A stretch of DNA of 16,806 nucleotides, taken from Bacteroidales bacterium. Lineage in GTDB: Bacteria > Bacteroidota > Bacteroidia > Bacteroidales > FEN-979. This document shows, one piece after another, positions 8,086 through 16,464 of this stretch (position 1 is the first letter of the stretch; the number at the start of each line of letters is the position of its first letter). The DNA lies in contig JALNZC010000061.1 in assembly GCA_023229525.1 (NCBI GenBank), forward strand, positions 1 through 16,806, given 5' to 3'. The position numbers were made by a program, and so were the translations under genes. The notes under the pieces are model-generated. The model worked only from the letters and a program-made list of their open reading frames with translations. It ran no database searches and was not told the origin of the DNA.

Positions 8086-10389
8086 TTAAAGCATATGTTT
8101 CCTGATTACCGTCCAGCCGTCCCCACTGATTTTAATTATATAAATGCCTTTTGCCATTGACGAAAGATCAACTTGCAAATTTCTGGCATTACTTTTTACC
8201 TCCCTGATAACCAAACCGGTAATGGAATAAATTGCAATATTCTTTATTTCGGATTTGGATGAAAAACTGACCATGCCTTTGCCTGGTCCGGTAGTAATCC
8301 GGATATCCAAGGGGGCCTGGTGATCTTCTTCCCCGTCGCTTTTTCCAAGTTGCGAAACTGTAAATGTGAAGGTCGGAGCAACCGAAGAAAAAACATACAC
8401 TGTGCTGTATCGCGCCAAATATCCCAGGTTCGGCTTTGATGCGCGAACCACGATGGTGTCATTGCCAATACCGTTTTGTTTATCCAGGCTGAACCAGTCG
8501 GGTAAATTCTCCTGTATCGACCAATCGACGTTTGATTGTAAAAATAAAGTATCAGTAAAATCCTGGGTTTGTTTTAAAACAGCAGTATCCGGAATGACCC
8601 TGTTGGTGAACAGGTCGCTCAAAGGTCGTTTCCAGATGCCGCTTCCACCGGTACCGGCAAACAGGTTCATCCCGGTTGCACCAGCCACGCCAAAACAGTT
8701 GATTGAACTGTCGGGAAGTCCGGCATTAACTGCTTCCCAGGTATCTCCATTGTCAAGCGAAAGGAGCACTTCGTTTTGATCGGTTCCGGTAAAAATTGCG
8801 CTTCCAAAAAAGGAAATTGTTTGTGACCGGATCGCTTTTCCGTCATGTAGCAATGGCACCCAATTGTTGCCCGGGATAGATAGGCGAAAAAGACCGGCAG
8901 GTGTGCCGGTAAAGAGTACTGACTCCCGACCTGCCAAGGTAGTAATCATCAAGTTTGGAAGCCCTGTATTCATACTTGACCATGTATTCCCATGATCGGT
9001 CGAAGAAAACACACCTGCAGCCTGGGTTCCAGCATAGATCCGTTCATCACAGTCTGTTATCGAAGTGATAACGGAGTCGGTTATACCTGCTGAAGCTGCC
9101 GTCCAGGTCATGCCTGAGTCAGCTGAAATAAAAACTCCCGAACCGGATGTGCCTGCAAAAAGTTCTGTTCCTGATACGCCTACAGATAAAATGTAAGGAT
9201 TGGAAATCCCGTTGCTGGCCGGTAACCAGTTGATCCCTTGATTATCTGAGGCAAATAATCCGGCCCCTAAAGTGCCTGCAAACACCTTTTCTCCAATCCC
9301 GGCAATCGCCGATATGTACCGGTTGGAAATTCCGTTATTTCGTCCTACCCAGCTGTACCCGTTATCATCTGAAATGAAAAATCCTGCACCTGAGGTCCCT
9401 GTCATGATCCGTGTTCCCTTCACCATCATGACTTTTACGGAAGTGCCGATCAATCCGTCATTTGCTGACTGCCAGGTCACTCCAAGGTCATCTGACCGGA
9501 ATATCCCGCCCCCATCGGAACCTGCAAATATCCGGTTCCCCGATACAGCAAGGGAGTTGATGAAAGGGTTAGTGAGATAGGAATTCACCGCAGTCCAGGA
9601 GATCCCATTGTCGGATGACCGCAATATACCTTGTCCGCCGGTACCGGCAAACAGATCGGATCCATTGAAAGTCAGCGCGTTCACCGGAGTTACGGCCGGC
9701 AATCCTGTGAATGATTCCTGCCAGCTATTTCCGTCATCAGTTGAAATAAACACCTTTCCACCTTCGGTTCCGGCTACGATTACAGAACTGTTTGAAGTAA
9801 GGGATAGAATGAAGGAGTCAGTAATTCCAATGTTTGCAGTTTGCCAGGTATTTCCGTTGTCTCCGGAGCGGAATATTCCTCCGCCATAGCAACCTGCAAT
9901 GACCGATGATCCTGAAATGACCAGAGAATGGATGTTTTTACCGGCAATAATTCCTTCCTCCCTGATCCACTGTTCTCCTGAGTCTGTTGAAAAAAACAAT
10001 CCCCCACCAGTTCCTGCAAATATGGTTGAAGAAATTTTTACCATTGCGTTGACTTCGAAATTTGTCAACCCGCTATTTGCCGGAGCCCAGTGATCACCGC
10101 TGTCAACTGATTTGAAAATGCCAGAACCATTCATCCCCGCCCACACAGTGGTTCCGGAGGCTAACATAGACATTACTTTGGTATTTGGAGGCCCGCCTTC
10201 TACCTTGATCCATGTTGTTCCGGATTCTGTTGAGATCCAGACACCGGTAGTTGATCCGGCATAGATCCTGTTGCCTTCGTTGCAGAGTGAAAGGATCCGG
10301 CCACCCTGCGGGCCGTTGGTTTGGGTCCATTGGGGAAAACTCTGGGAAGAGATCAGCAAAAACGCAATCAGGATGTTGATCCGACGCAT
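8086..10389 (-). CDS. Secreted Asp-box repeat protein with BACON-like domain
   Basis: A 767-residue protein from ATG 10389; the frame stays open 33 nt further upstream, but 10389 gives a clean signal peptide (MRRINILIAFLLISSQSFPQ). Residues about 22-590 hold 12 clear Asp boxes of the form S-x-D/E-x-G-x-x-W, such as STDSGEQW, SSDNGISW and STDHGNTW, plus one degenerate unit (NNW). Their tryptophans fall at residues 60, 101, 141, 182, 223, 265, 306, 347, 388, 429, 470, 510 and 551, an almost constant 41-residue period. Each unit also has an FAGT-G-GIF strand. Such units fold as beta-propeller blades in sialidase, Ycf48 and VPS10-like proteins. Residues about 602-682 resemble a BACON domain (NVDWSIQENLPDWFSL, then TVSQLG), often tied to carbohydrate or mucin contact. 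The tail (about 700-767) has the beta pattern of a T9SS sorting domain (YSITGLVIREV, MAKGIYIIKI) but lacks the usual PNP motif. No catalytic residues are identified. Confidence 0.88.
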   Translation of the reverse strand: MRRINILIAFLLISSQSFPQWTQTNGPQGGRILSLCNEGNRIYAGSTTGVWISTESGTTWIKVEGGPPNTKVMSMLASGTTVWAGMNGSGIFKSVDSGDHWAPANSGLTNFEVNAMVKISSTIFAGTGGGLFFSTDSGEQWIREEGIIAGKNIHSLVISGSSVIAGCYGGGIFRSGDNGNTWQTANIGITDSFILSLTSNSSVIVAGTEGGKVFISTDDGNSWQESFTGLPAVTPVNALTFNGSDLFAGTGGQGILRSSDNGISWTAVNSYLTNPFINSLAVSGNRIFAGSDGGGIFRSDDLGVTWQSANDGLIGTSVKVMMVKGTRIMTGTSGAGFFISDDNGYSWVGRNNGISNRYISAIAGIGEKVFAGTLGAGLFASDNQGINWLPASNGISNPYILSVGVSGTELFAGTSGSGVFISADSGMTWTAASAGITDSVITSITDCDERIYAGTQAAGVFSSTDHGNTWSSMNTGLPNLMITTLAGRESVLFTGTPAGLFRLSIPGNNWVPLLHDGKAIRSQTISFFGSAIFTGTDQNEVLLSLDNGDTWEAVNAGLPDSSINCFGVAGATGMNLFAGTGGSGIWKRPLSDLFTNRVIPDTAVLKQTQDFTDTLFLQSNVDWSIQENLPDWFSLDKQNGIGNDTIVVRASKPNLGYLARYSTVYVFSSVAPTFTFTVSQLGKSDGEEDHQAPLDIRITTGPGKGMVSFSSKSEIKNIAIYSITGLVIREVKSNARNLQVDLSSMAKGIYIIKISGDGWTVIRKHML

Positions 10390-10528
10390 GACGTTGAGGC
10401 TTAGTGCAGGCGTGCAATTCAAGGCATTTCACGGTCAATAATGTACAATATTTGTTAACAGTAATATGCTTTGATTTAGGACTATTTGCCTGCTTGTATT
10501 TAGCTTTTGTTGACTGCTGTATGTCCTT

Positions 10529-13429
10529 CTATCTCATTATTACCATCTTTTTAGTATCACTTTTCTGCCCATTAATTAAAAGGGAATAAAAGTATGTTCC
10601 GGGAGTAAGGTTTGTATTCACGAAGTCAACCATATAGGTTCCTTTGTCTTTTGTACCCTGGTCAATCATTTTGATTTCTTTGCCGGTAATGTCTGTAACG
10701 GAAATTGCAACTGAAACCATCTCATCAATCTTATACCATACTTGTGTGTTTTCACTGAAAGGGTTTGGAACATTGTGCAATAAACTACCATAAGCAAGGT
10801 TTGTAAGGTTGGTGCGTAATTTATAACTCATCATTTCACCTGGAAGCAATGATAGTAAGAAATCCTTGTGTTCAAAATATTTTTCTTTACTTTCAGGTTT
10901 AAACTGTTTTAGATCTCCAGTATAAGTTGATTTCAGCCCTTGATTTTCCATGAGAAAATACACGTAGCCTAAATCTATTATAGCGAAAACGCTGTCTTCG
11001 AGGCATGTGGGATTTATGATTTTGTTTTCGTACCAGCTAATCGCTTGTGGCCAGTTTTCAAGATTAACATCACATTTGTTAGCTAATATATCTCCTAATT
11101 TCACCAAAACAGTATCGGTTGTGATTGAATCATTGGTAAGATAATATTCTTTAAGTCCGGTATAATCCGATGCAACATATTCTTCAAGCCTTAGTAATTC
11201 TTTCATTGCAGCCTGAGCATAATCTGACTTTGGGTATTGCTGTATGAGAAGCTGAAAGAGGTTTTTAGCTGCAGTGTAATTGTCATTTTCAAACTGTTCG
11301 ACTGCCGACAAATACATATCTTCTATCGGATCAGGTTCAATACCCCCACCGCCCGGACACCAGGTAGGGTACCATTTATAAACCCCGTTGGTAGTTTTTA
11401 AATCCTGATCAGGATTGAAGTGATTGCCCCAACAATTATACCTGACATCCAATTTAAGCAGTGGCGGTACATTTGGCCTGTCATGTAAAACCATTGGATC
11501 AGTCGGGTTGCCTAAATTGTCTTCATCAATAATTTCATTGAATCTGAAATACCAAGGGAAGCTAAATTGGGAAGCATAAACTTCATAACTTGTATTGTCC
11601 TTAATTTGTTGGGTTTGTGATTGATTTTGGGCTGACGCGTTGCCGAAAAGTGCAACATTACAACCATTCATTAGTCTAACTCCGTACTTGTTGTTGTGGA
11701 TGTTATTACCGGCAATTGAACCAATGGTATTATAGGCCAAAATAGCTGCCATTGCAGAATTGTATATGTGGTTGCCAAAAATAGATTGATTGCCGGTATT
11801 CCCTTTGCCTGAATAATTGATTTGCATCCCATTATAATACCCTTGAATGGTATTATTTTCGATAAAATACTTTCCGTAATACCATAAATCAATACCCGCC
11901 ATGGTATAATTGGTGCTGAAATTACAACCGCTTACCGTTGCAATGAGGTTGGGATCATTGGTTTGGTTTTCAAGATATAACCAGGTGCGGTCAAAATTAG
12001 AATTGGAAATTGTTACATAACCTCTGTGCGACCTTGCAATATAACAATCGTTAAATGTGCAATTATTCATGACAAGACTTGCTCCGTAATTGTAGAACCG
12101 GGTTTTGTTAAAGGTTGCTCCGGTGATAGTTGCTTGCATATTTTTGTTGTTCAAGTACAACCCATCGAAATAGCCGGAATTGCCGTTTCGGGCAAATGTT
12201 AAATTTTGACCTATTTGAATATTACCGTTTACCTGAATACTATTGTTGTGGTTACCAAGAAATTGAACATTATCCTGAATAACAAGGGTAGCTCCTGCAT
12301 CAACAATGAGTTTTGCATTATTCAGCAAATAAATATCAGCATTGTTATTAAAAGTAAGCTGGTTTCCGGTGGTTACATGGATGTCTTTTGAAATACCTAT
12401 CAAACCGCGATAATTGATATTCGTAGTTACATCAGTGTGCAAAAGCGTAGGATATTCCAAGGATGTATTTCCTCCGATATTACCAAGGTCAGAATATAAT
12501 GGTTCTTCACCAGCATAACTCCCACCGACATCAATAGATTCATGTGTTTCTTCCCAAATGTAACTTTCAATAACTGATATGTAATTATCATTGTTTTGAT
12601 CTGCTTCAGAATATGGTTGCCCGTTATAATTATTTACAAATGCAGGAGATTCACCAACGGCTGCTGAATAAGTGTGGAAATTAAACTCACCATGACGGTA
12701 ATATTCACCATTGACTTGTTCCCATTCTTCAACAGAATTGCCACTAATATCAATATTATCGGCAGGTCGGGCGTATTCAATGGGTTGGCAGGCTGAATTA
12801 AAAACAGTATTCATTTCTTCAAGGTCATCATAAAATCCACCTGAGCGGCATTGTTGCATCCAAAAAACCTTTTTGTAAGCAGGTATTTGATCGGTCAGTG
12901 CAGCAAACTCATAATCCCACATATTGCCACCACGCAAACACAGATAAACAGGTCCTGTTTGTCCGGGTCCGGGTCCACCATGGTCAAATGTCCATACAAA
13001 CAAAAAATCATCTTCTGTTACTTGCGGAAAACCGCCTGATCCATTGGCCAATCCTCCAAATACCTCCGTCACATTATTGATGGAGGCAGAAAAATCAGTA
13101 ATGTGATCAAGTCCGTGTGTTGCTGCAGTATATCTACTCCACATATTAGGTTTGGTAAAATCCTGACCACCTGCAAAAAGCACAAACACATTTTCATTGG
13201 AATATCCTTTCTCATAAACAAGCATTTCCCACATCAGGTAAGTGTCGTACCAAAATTCTTCATAGCCATAAGCGCTTCTACCTTGTCCATGATTCCACTG
13301 ATCTTCAAGGGGTATGCCTTGTGCGGCATAATCACCGGTAATAAGTACGGCATATTTCTCCTGTGCAAAAGTTGATGCCAAAAGGCTTACAAAAGCCATT
13401 ACCACAATTAAAATACGAATTGTTTTCAT
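10529..13429 (-). CDS. C13 (legumain-like) peptidase fused to beta-helix, TPR-like region and T9SS tail
   Basis: A 966-residue secreted multidomain protein. Signal peptide 1-22 (ending STFAQ). Residues about 24-300 form a caspase-fold C13 peptidase: a first strand KYAVLITGDY, catalytic His150 in FDHGG and catalytic Cys194 in MQQCRSGG, 44 residues apart, close to the legumain arrangement. DQNNDNYISVIESY (277-290) looks like an EF-hand-type calcium loop. Residues about 335-600 are a right-handed beta-helix with Asn-rich coils (NNCTFND, ISNSNFD, IENNTIQG, IAGNNIHNN). About 705-860 is helical with a TPR-like unit (AVEQFENDNYTAAKNLFQLL). About 884-966 is a T9SS tail (VPNPFSENTQVWY ... TPGTYFYSLL). 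ATG 13429 has an A-rich leader (ttaacaaaaATG). By family knowledge the peptidase would cut after Asn or Asp; its substrate and whether it processes itself are not visible. The gene is visibly more AT-rich than its neighbours on the left. Confidence 0.9.
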   Translation of the reverse strand: MKTIRILIVVMAFVSLLASTFAQEKYAVLITGDYAAQGIPLEDQWNHGQGRSAYGYEEFWYDTYLMWEMLVYEKGYSNENVFVLFAGGQDFTKPNMWSRYTAATHGLDHITDFSASINNVTEVFGGLANGSGGFPQVTEDDFLFVWTFDHGGPGPGQTGPVYLCLRGGNMWDYEFAALTDQIPAYKKVFWMQQCRSGGFYDDLEEMNTVFNSACQPIEYARPADNIDISGNSVEEWEQVNGEYYRHGEFNFHTYSAAVGESPAFVNNYNGQPYSEADQNNDNYISVIESYIWEETHESIDVGGSYAGEEPLYSDLGNIGGNTSLEYPTLLHTDVTTNINYRGLIGISKDIHVTTGNQLTFNNNADIYLLNNAKLIVDAGATLVIQDNVQFLGNHNNSIQVNGNIQIGQNLTFARNGNSGYFDGLYLNNKNMQATITGATFNKTRFYNYGASLVMNNCTFNDCYIARSHRGYVTISNSNFDRTWLYLENQTNDPNLIATVSGCNFSTNYTMAGIDLWYYGKYFIENNTIQGYYNGMQINYSGKGNTGNQSIFGNHIYNSAMAAILAYNTIGSIAGNNIHNNKYGVRLMNGCNVALFGNASAQNQSQTQQIKDNTSYEVYASQFSFPWYFRFNEIIDEDNLGNPTDPMVLHDRPNVPPLLKLDVRYNCWGNHFNPDQDLKTTNGVYKWYPTWCPGGGGIEPDPIEDMYLSAVEQFENDNYTAAKNLFQLLIQQYPKSDYAQAAMKELLRLEEYVASDYTGLKEYYLTNDSITTDTVLVKLGDILANKCDVNLENWPQAISWYENKIINPTCLEDSVFAIIDLGYVYFLMENQGLKSTYTGDLKQFKPESKEKYFEHKDFLLSLLPGEMMSYKLRTNLTNLAYGSLLHNVPNPFSENTQVWYKIDEMVSVAISVTDITGKEIKMIDQGTKDKGTYMVDFVNTNLTPGTYFYSLLINGQKSDTKKMVIMR

Positions 13430-13451
13430 TTTTGTTAATTTTGCGGCTGTT

Positions 13452-13519
13452 ACCGGTGGCGGGGATCGGCTGCTTGTTGCCTTGTGATGCTTTTGGCAGC
13501 CCGATCTCTTTGTGCCGGT
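13452..13519. repeat. Imperfect inverted repeat between two T9SS-cargo genes
   Basis: In the 110-bp gap between the two AT-rich genes. GATCGGCTGC (13464-13473) pairs with GCAGCCCGATC (13496-13506) with a single bulged base and a 22-nt loop; an outer ACCGG (13452-13456) can pair with CCGGT (13515-13519). The element is GC-rich inside an AT-rich area. No T-tract follows on either strand, so it is not a standard terminator. It could be an mRNA-stabilising hairpin, a short palindromic repeat (REP-like) or the leftover end of a mobile element. Confidence 0.6.
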
Positions 13520-13539
13520 TTAATAGCCTGGTTAAAAAA

Positions 13540-14976
13540 TTATTGAACTAATATTACCGAGCGTGTAAGAATGTTCCTGCCTGACTGCAAGCGTACGAGA
13601 TAAAGGCCTGGTGTAACCTCCTTTCCGTTTTGGTCTTTACCGTCCCATATTATTTCATGCTTGTCTAATGATTTATTTTCGTTTATTAATGTATTTATTA
13701 GTTTGCCTTGGATTGTGTAAATTTTCAATTGAAAATCTTTATTAGATTTCATTTCAAAAACAATAGTTAATTTAATTGTAAATGGATTGGGGAAAAGCTT
13801 AAATTTATTAAATGAAGTAGTAATTTCAATATTATTTGTTATTATATCCATTTTTGAATAAAATATCTGCCCTTCGTCTGCCATAAGACTTTTTGAATAG
13901 AATAAAAATATTTTGTTGTTATATTTAACTGTTTTTAGGTTAAAAAATGCGTTTGGTGTTTCATCTATTATATAACCGTTCCAAAAGTTATCTAGAAAAT
14001 AGTAAAATATTATTTTCTGACCATCATCAGATTTTTCAGTATCAAAAATATTTGGGTTATTATAGGTATCAATAATAATTTGTTGGTTTTTAGGGTCTTC
14101 AACAATTAGTTCAGGAGTAGTCCAAGATGTGCCGTTATTATATGCATAAAAAGTACCGTCATTGGGCGGAATACTATCATTTGTAAATTCCTGCCATAAA
14201 AGATGAGGTAAATAGCTTGTATCCAAATCAATATCGAAACCATACCATGAATAACGTTCTCCAAATTCAACAATTTCACTCCACAAATCATTTTCATAAT
14301 TGTAATAAAAATATACAGGTTTTATATCATAAGCTGTTTGCCCTTCGTAATGATGGGCGCCAATCCAATGAAGGTTATTACTGGAATCTACAGTACAATT
14401 TATAAAAGCGAAATAATCATTGTTGTTATAGGGTATATAGTAATCGCTCCAAACTCCGTTTTGCAGATACCTGTAGAAAGTTGTACCGTTATTGATACTT
14501 CTGTACCAGAAACAATAAACCCTGTCATTGTTATCAATCACTAATTTATTGGCATGTGATTCGGGCATTCCTTCCGACACAACAATTGGATCACTCCAGC
14601 TAATTCCGTCAAATTTTTTATAATAAACCAAGGATTCAAGATAATTTCCTACATCATAGTCATAAGTGAGATACAAATTATTTTCCGAATCACAAACGAT
14701 ATGTGGGTCTGATACCCATTTCTCCGTATTTAATGAAATATCATCAGGTACTGACCATGTAAGTCCTTCATTGCTTGACTGTGAATAATATATTTTCCAA
14801 AAGTTCTCTACAATCTTATGTGCCCAAACACAATGAAAAGTGCCATTTTGGTCAACAGTCATATCTGGTTGGTTATTCAAACCCTCCATATTAGAAATAT
14901 TTAGCGGTTTTGTCCAGTTTTGAGCTGCACAGTAAGGGGCGATAAAAAGGCAAAGGATAAAAATTTTTGTTTTCAT
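13540..14976 (-). CDS. T9SS-tailed secreted protein with BNR/Asp-box-like repeats
   Basis: A 478-residue exported protein. Signal peptide about 1-18 (MKTKIFILCLFIAPYCAA, then Q). The body (about 20-380) is built of beta repeats in the style of sialidase or neuraminidase-like propellers: phrases such as PDMTVDQNGTFHCVW, PHIVCDSENNLYLTY and NKLVIDNNDRVYCFW recur at roughly 50-residue spacing, and one Asp-box-like unit SSNEGLTW lies at 67-74. The arginine triad and acidic residues of true sialidases are not evident, so I do not call an enzyme. The tail (about 390-478) is a T9SS sorting domain of the FlgD-like kind: LFPNPF, then WDGKDQNGKEVTPGLYLVRL. It starts in an A-rich leader directly downstream of the group II intron, so its promoter is either inside the intron end or beyond it. 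Composition is strongly AT-biased (14 G+C in 60 bases at 13741-13800). Confidence 0.84.
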   Translation of the reverse strand: MKTKIFILCLFIAPYCAAQNWTKPLNISNMEGLNNQPDMTVDQNGTFHCVWAHKIVENFWKIYYSQSSNEGLTWSVPDDISLNTEKWVSDPHIVCDSENNLYLTYDYDVGNYLESLVYYKKFDGISWSDPIVVSEGMPESHANKLVIDNNDRVYCFWYRSINNGTTFYRYLQNGVWSDYYIPYNNNDYFAFINCTVDSSNNLHWIGAHHYEGQTAYDIKPVYFYYNYENDLWSEIVEFGERYSWYGFDIDLDTSYLPHLLWQEFTNDSIPPNDGTFYAYNNGTSWTTPELIVEDPKNQQIIIDTYNNPNIFDTEKSDDGQKIIFYYFLDNFWNGYIIDETPNAFFNLKTVKYNNKIFLFYSKSLMADEGQIFYSKMDIITNNIEITTSFNKFKLFPNPFTIKLTIVFEMKSNKDFQLKIYTIQGKLINTLINENKSLDKHEIIWDGKDQNGKEVTPGLYLVRLQSGRNILTRSVILVQ

Positions 14977-15106
14977 TTTTCTACTTTTTAATTTTTGTTT
15001 TTTTCATCGAGTAACGCAGGCGGGTAACCCCACCCTTGTCCCCTAAAGTAGGGTCGAGCACTGGCGCACCAATCAATCCGATCGTGTTTCCAGCACCCGC
15101 CTCGTC

Positions 15107-15139
15107 AAACGCAGCGTGCGCATTTAACGCACTGCGCTT
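15107..15139 (-). ncRNA. Group II intron domain V hairpin
   Basis: On the minus strand AAGCGCA pairs with TGCGTTT (7 bp, one G-T), a two-base GC bulge follows on the 3' side, and GTGCGT pairs with GCGCAC to close a short TAAAT loop. The AGC catalytic triad is present near the 5' end of the hairpin, and GACGAGG follows it. Position (about 30 nt after the maturase stop), size and two-base bulge match domain V, the catalytic core of group II introns. The loop is not a perfect GNRA. Confidence 0.72.
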
Positions 15140-15171
15140 TCCTAATGATTTCAGATCAAGTTCATAGCCTA

Positions 15172-16464
15172 TCATGTCGGGGCAAATTTCCTGGAGGATA
15201 CTTTAAAGTCGCTAAATATGTTGTACGTAGCATATAACCCTTTTGTACTCCATTGCTTCCAACCGAAGCCCTGCTTTCCTTTGGCTCTCATAAGATGCCT
15301 TCGGATTTTCTTGGTCAACCAATCTTTCACATACCCAAAAGCTTTGCTTGTGTGTCCTATCCTAAAATATTGCACCCAACCTCGCAGGATGGGATTGATG
15401 AGATCTCTTACCCTTGTCAGTGGTTGTGATTCATGACGTTTAAACACATTTCTGATCTTATCCATCACCTTTACTCTGGCTTGCATCTTGGGTTGATAGT
15501 TTACTCTCCATTTACCGGTCTTCGTTTTTAGTCTCCTAAAGTCAAAGCCCATAAAACCAAAACTATCCCCTTTGACTAAATCCAGTTGCTTTGTCTTTTC
15601 TTCATTGATGTGTACCTGTAATTTATTCAGTTCTTCCCGCAACCGCCTGTTGATCCCAACCCATAGCCAGTCTCATTTATGATGTCCATCTACTAAGATC
15701 ACTGCATCATCAGCAAAACGTGCATATTCAAGGTGCATGTATTTACCTTCGCGTGTTGTTTCGTTCGCCTTCTCAAGCATTTTATCTACTTCATTGAGAT
15801 AGATATTGCTTAATAAGGGCGATATAACTCCACCTTGCGGTACCCCTTCTTTTCCTCCTGCCTTCAGCATTTGGTTAAGCAGTCGCATTATCTTGTCATC
15901 TGCTATCCGTTTTGCTACTTTGTCTAATAGAATGTGATGCTTTACCGTGTCAAAGTAAGCTCGCAGGTCTAAATCTATTATCCTTGTCTTTGCCTTTACC
16001 ACGGCTTCGGCAACTCTTTCTATTGCCTGATGCGCTGTTCTTTTTGGCCGGTATCCATAAGAGCCTTCCTGAAAGTTTGATTCAAATACAGGTTCAATAA
16101 TCAGTTTCACTGCTCCCTGCACTACCCGATCCCTGATCGTTGGCATACCCAGTTTACGGATTTTACCATTTGCTTTAGGTATTTCTTTGATCCGGTTTCG
16201 AGCTGGATGGTAAGAGCCATTGATTAGTTCTTGCTGTATGTTCTGTAAAAAGATTTCCACTCCTTTCTGCTCAATATCATCGAAAGTCATTCCATCTATC
16301 CCCGGTGCTCCATTGTTGCGTTTGACCATCCGATAGGCTTCTTCAAGTGTACTTTGTTTGCATACGTGTACATACAGACCCCAGAAGCAATGCGACTTAT
16401 CAGCTTTCGCTTTGACGTATATCTTCCTTCTCAGTTCCTGCAATGTGATTGACGTTTTTATCAT
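15172..16464 (-). pseudogene. ltrA: Group II intron reverse transcriptase/maturase with in-frame TGA
   Basis: A 430-codon frame plus stop, near full length for maturases without an endonuclease domain. Start ATG 16464. Visible parts: RT0/1 region (YRMVKRNNGAPGIDGMTFDD, about 44-63), RT2 (KANGKIRKLGMPTIRDRVVQ), RT3 with IDLDLRAYFD (about 163-172), RT4 GVPQGGVISPLLSN (about 207-220), the active-site FADD box at 250-253, RT7-like SFGFMGFDFRR, and the X/maturase domain with LINPILRGWVQYFRIG. No HNH endonuclease follows. Codon 264 is TGA (15673-15675), and the same frame continues with DWLW and NRRLREEL, so this is a single nonsense change and not a frameshift; a lost tryptophan (TGG to TGA) is the simplest guess. 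The downstream half could only restart weakly at a TTG (15642). Other genes in the window end in TGA, so recoding to Trp is unlikely. Probably inactive unless read through or helped in trans. Confidence 0.88.

Noticed and set aside
13540..14976. True sialidase enzyme
   Set aside because: The repeats look BNR-like, but the arginine triad and catalytic acid/base residues are not apparent, so only a propeller-like fold is supported.
14981..15175. A 64-codon minus-strand frame directly after the maturase stop
   Set aside because: It runs straight through the domain V hairpin and the 3' intron RNA, shows no protein features and is best explained as chance.
15673..15675. TGA read as tryptophan (alternative genetic code)
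   Set aside because: The receptor gene and the DUF4249 gene both end in TGA where their family ends, so TGA works as stop in this genome.
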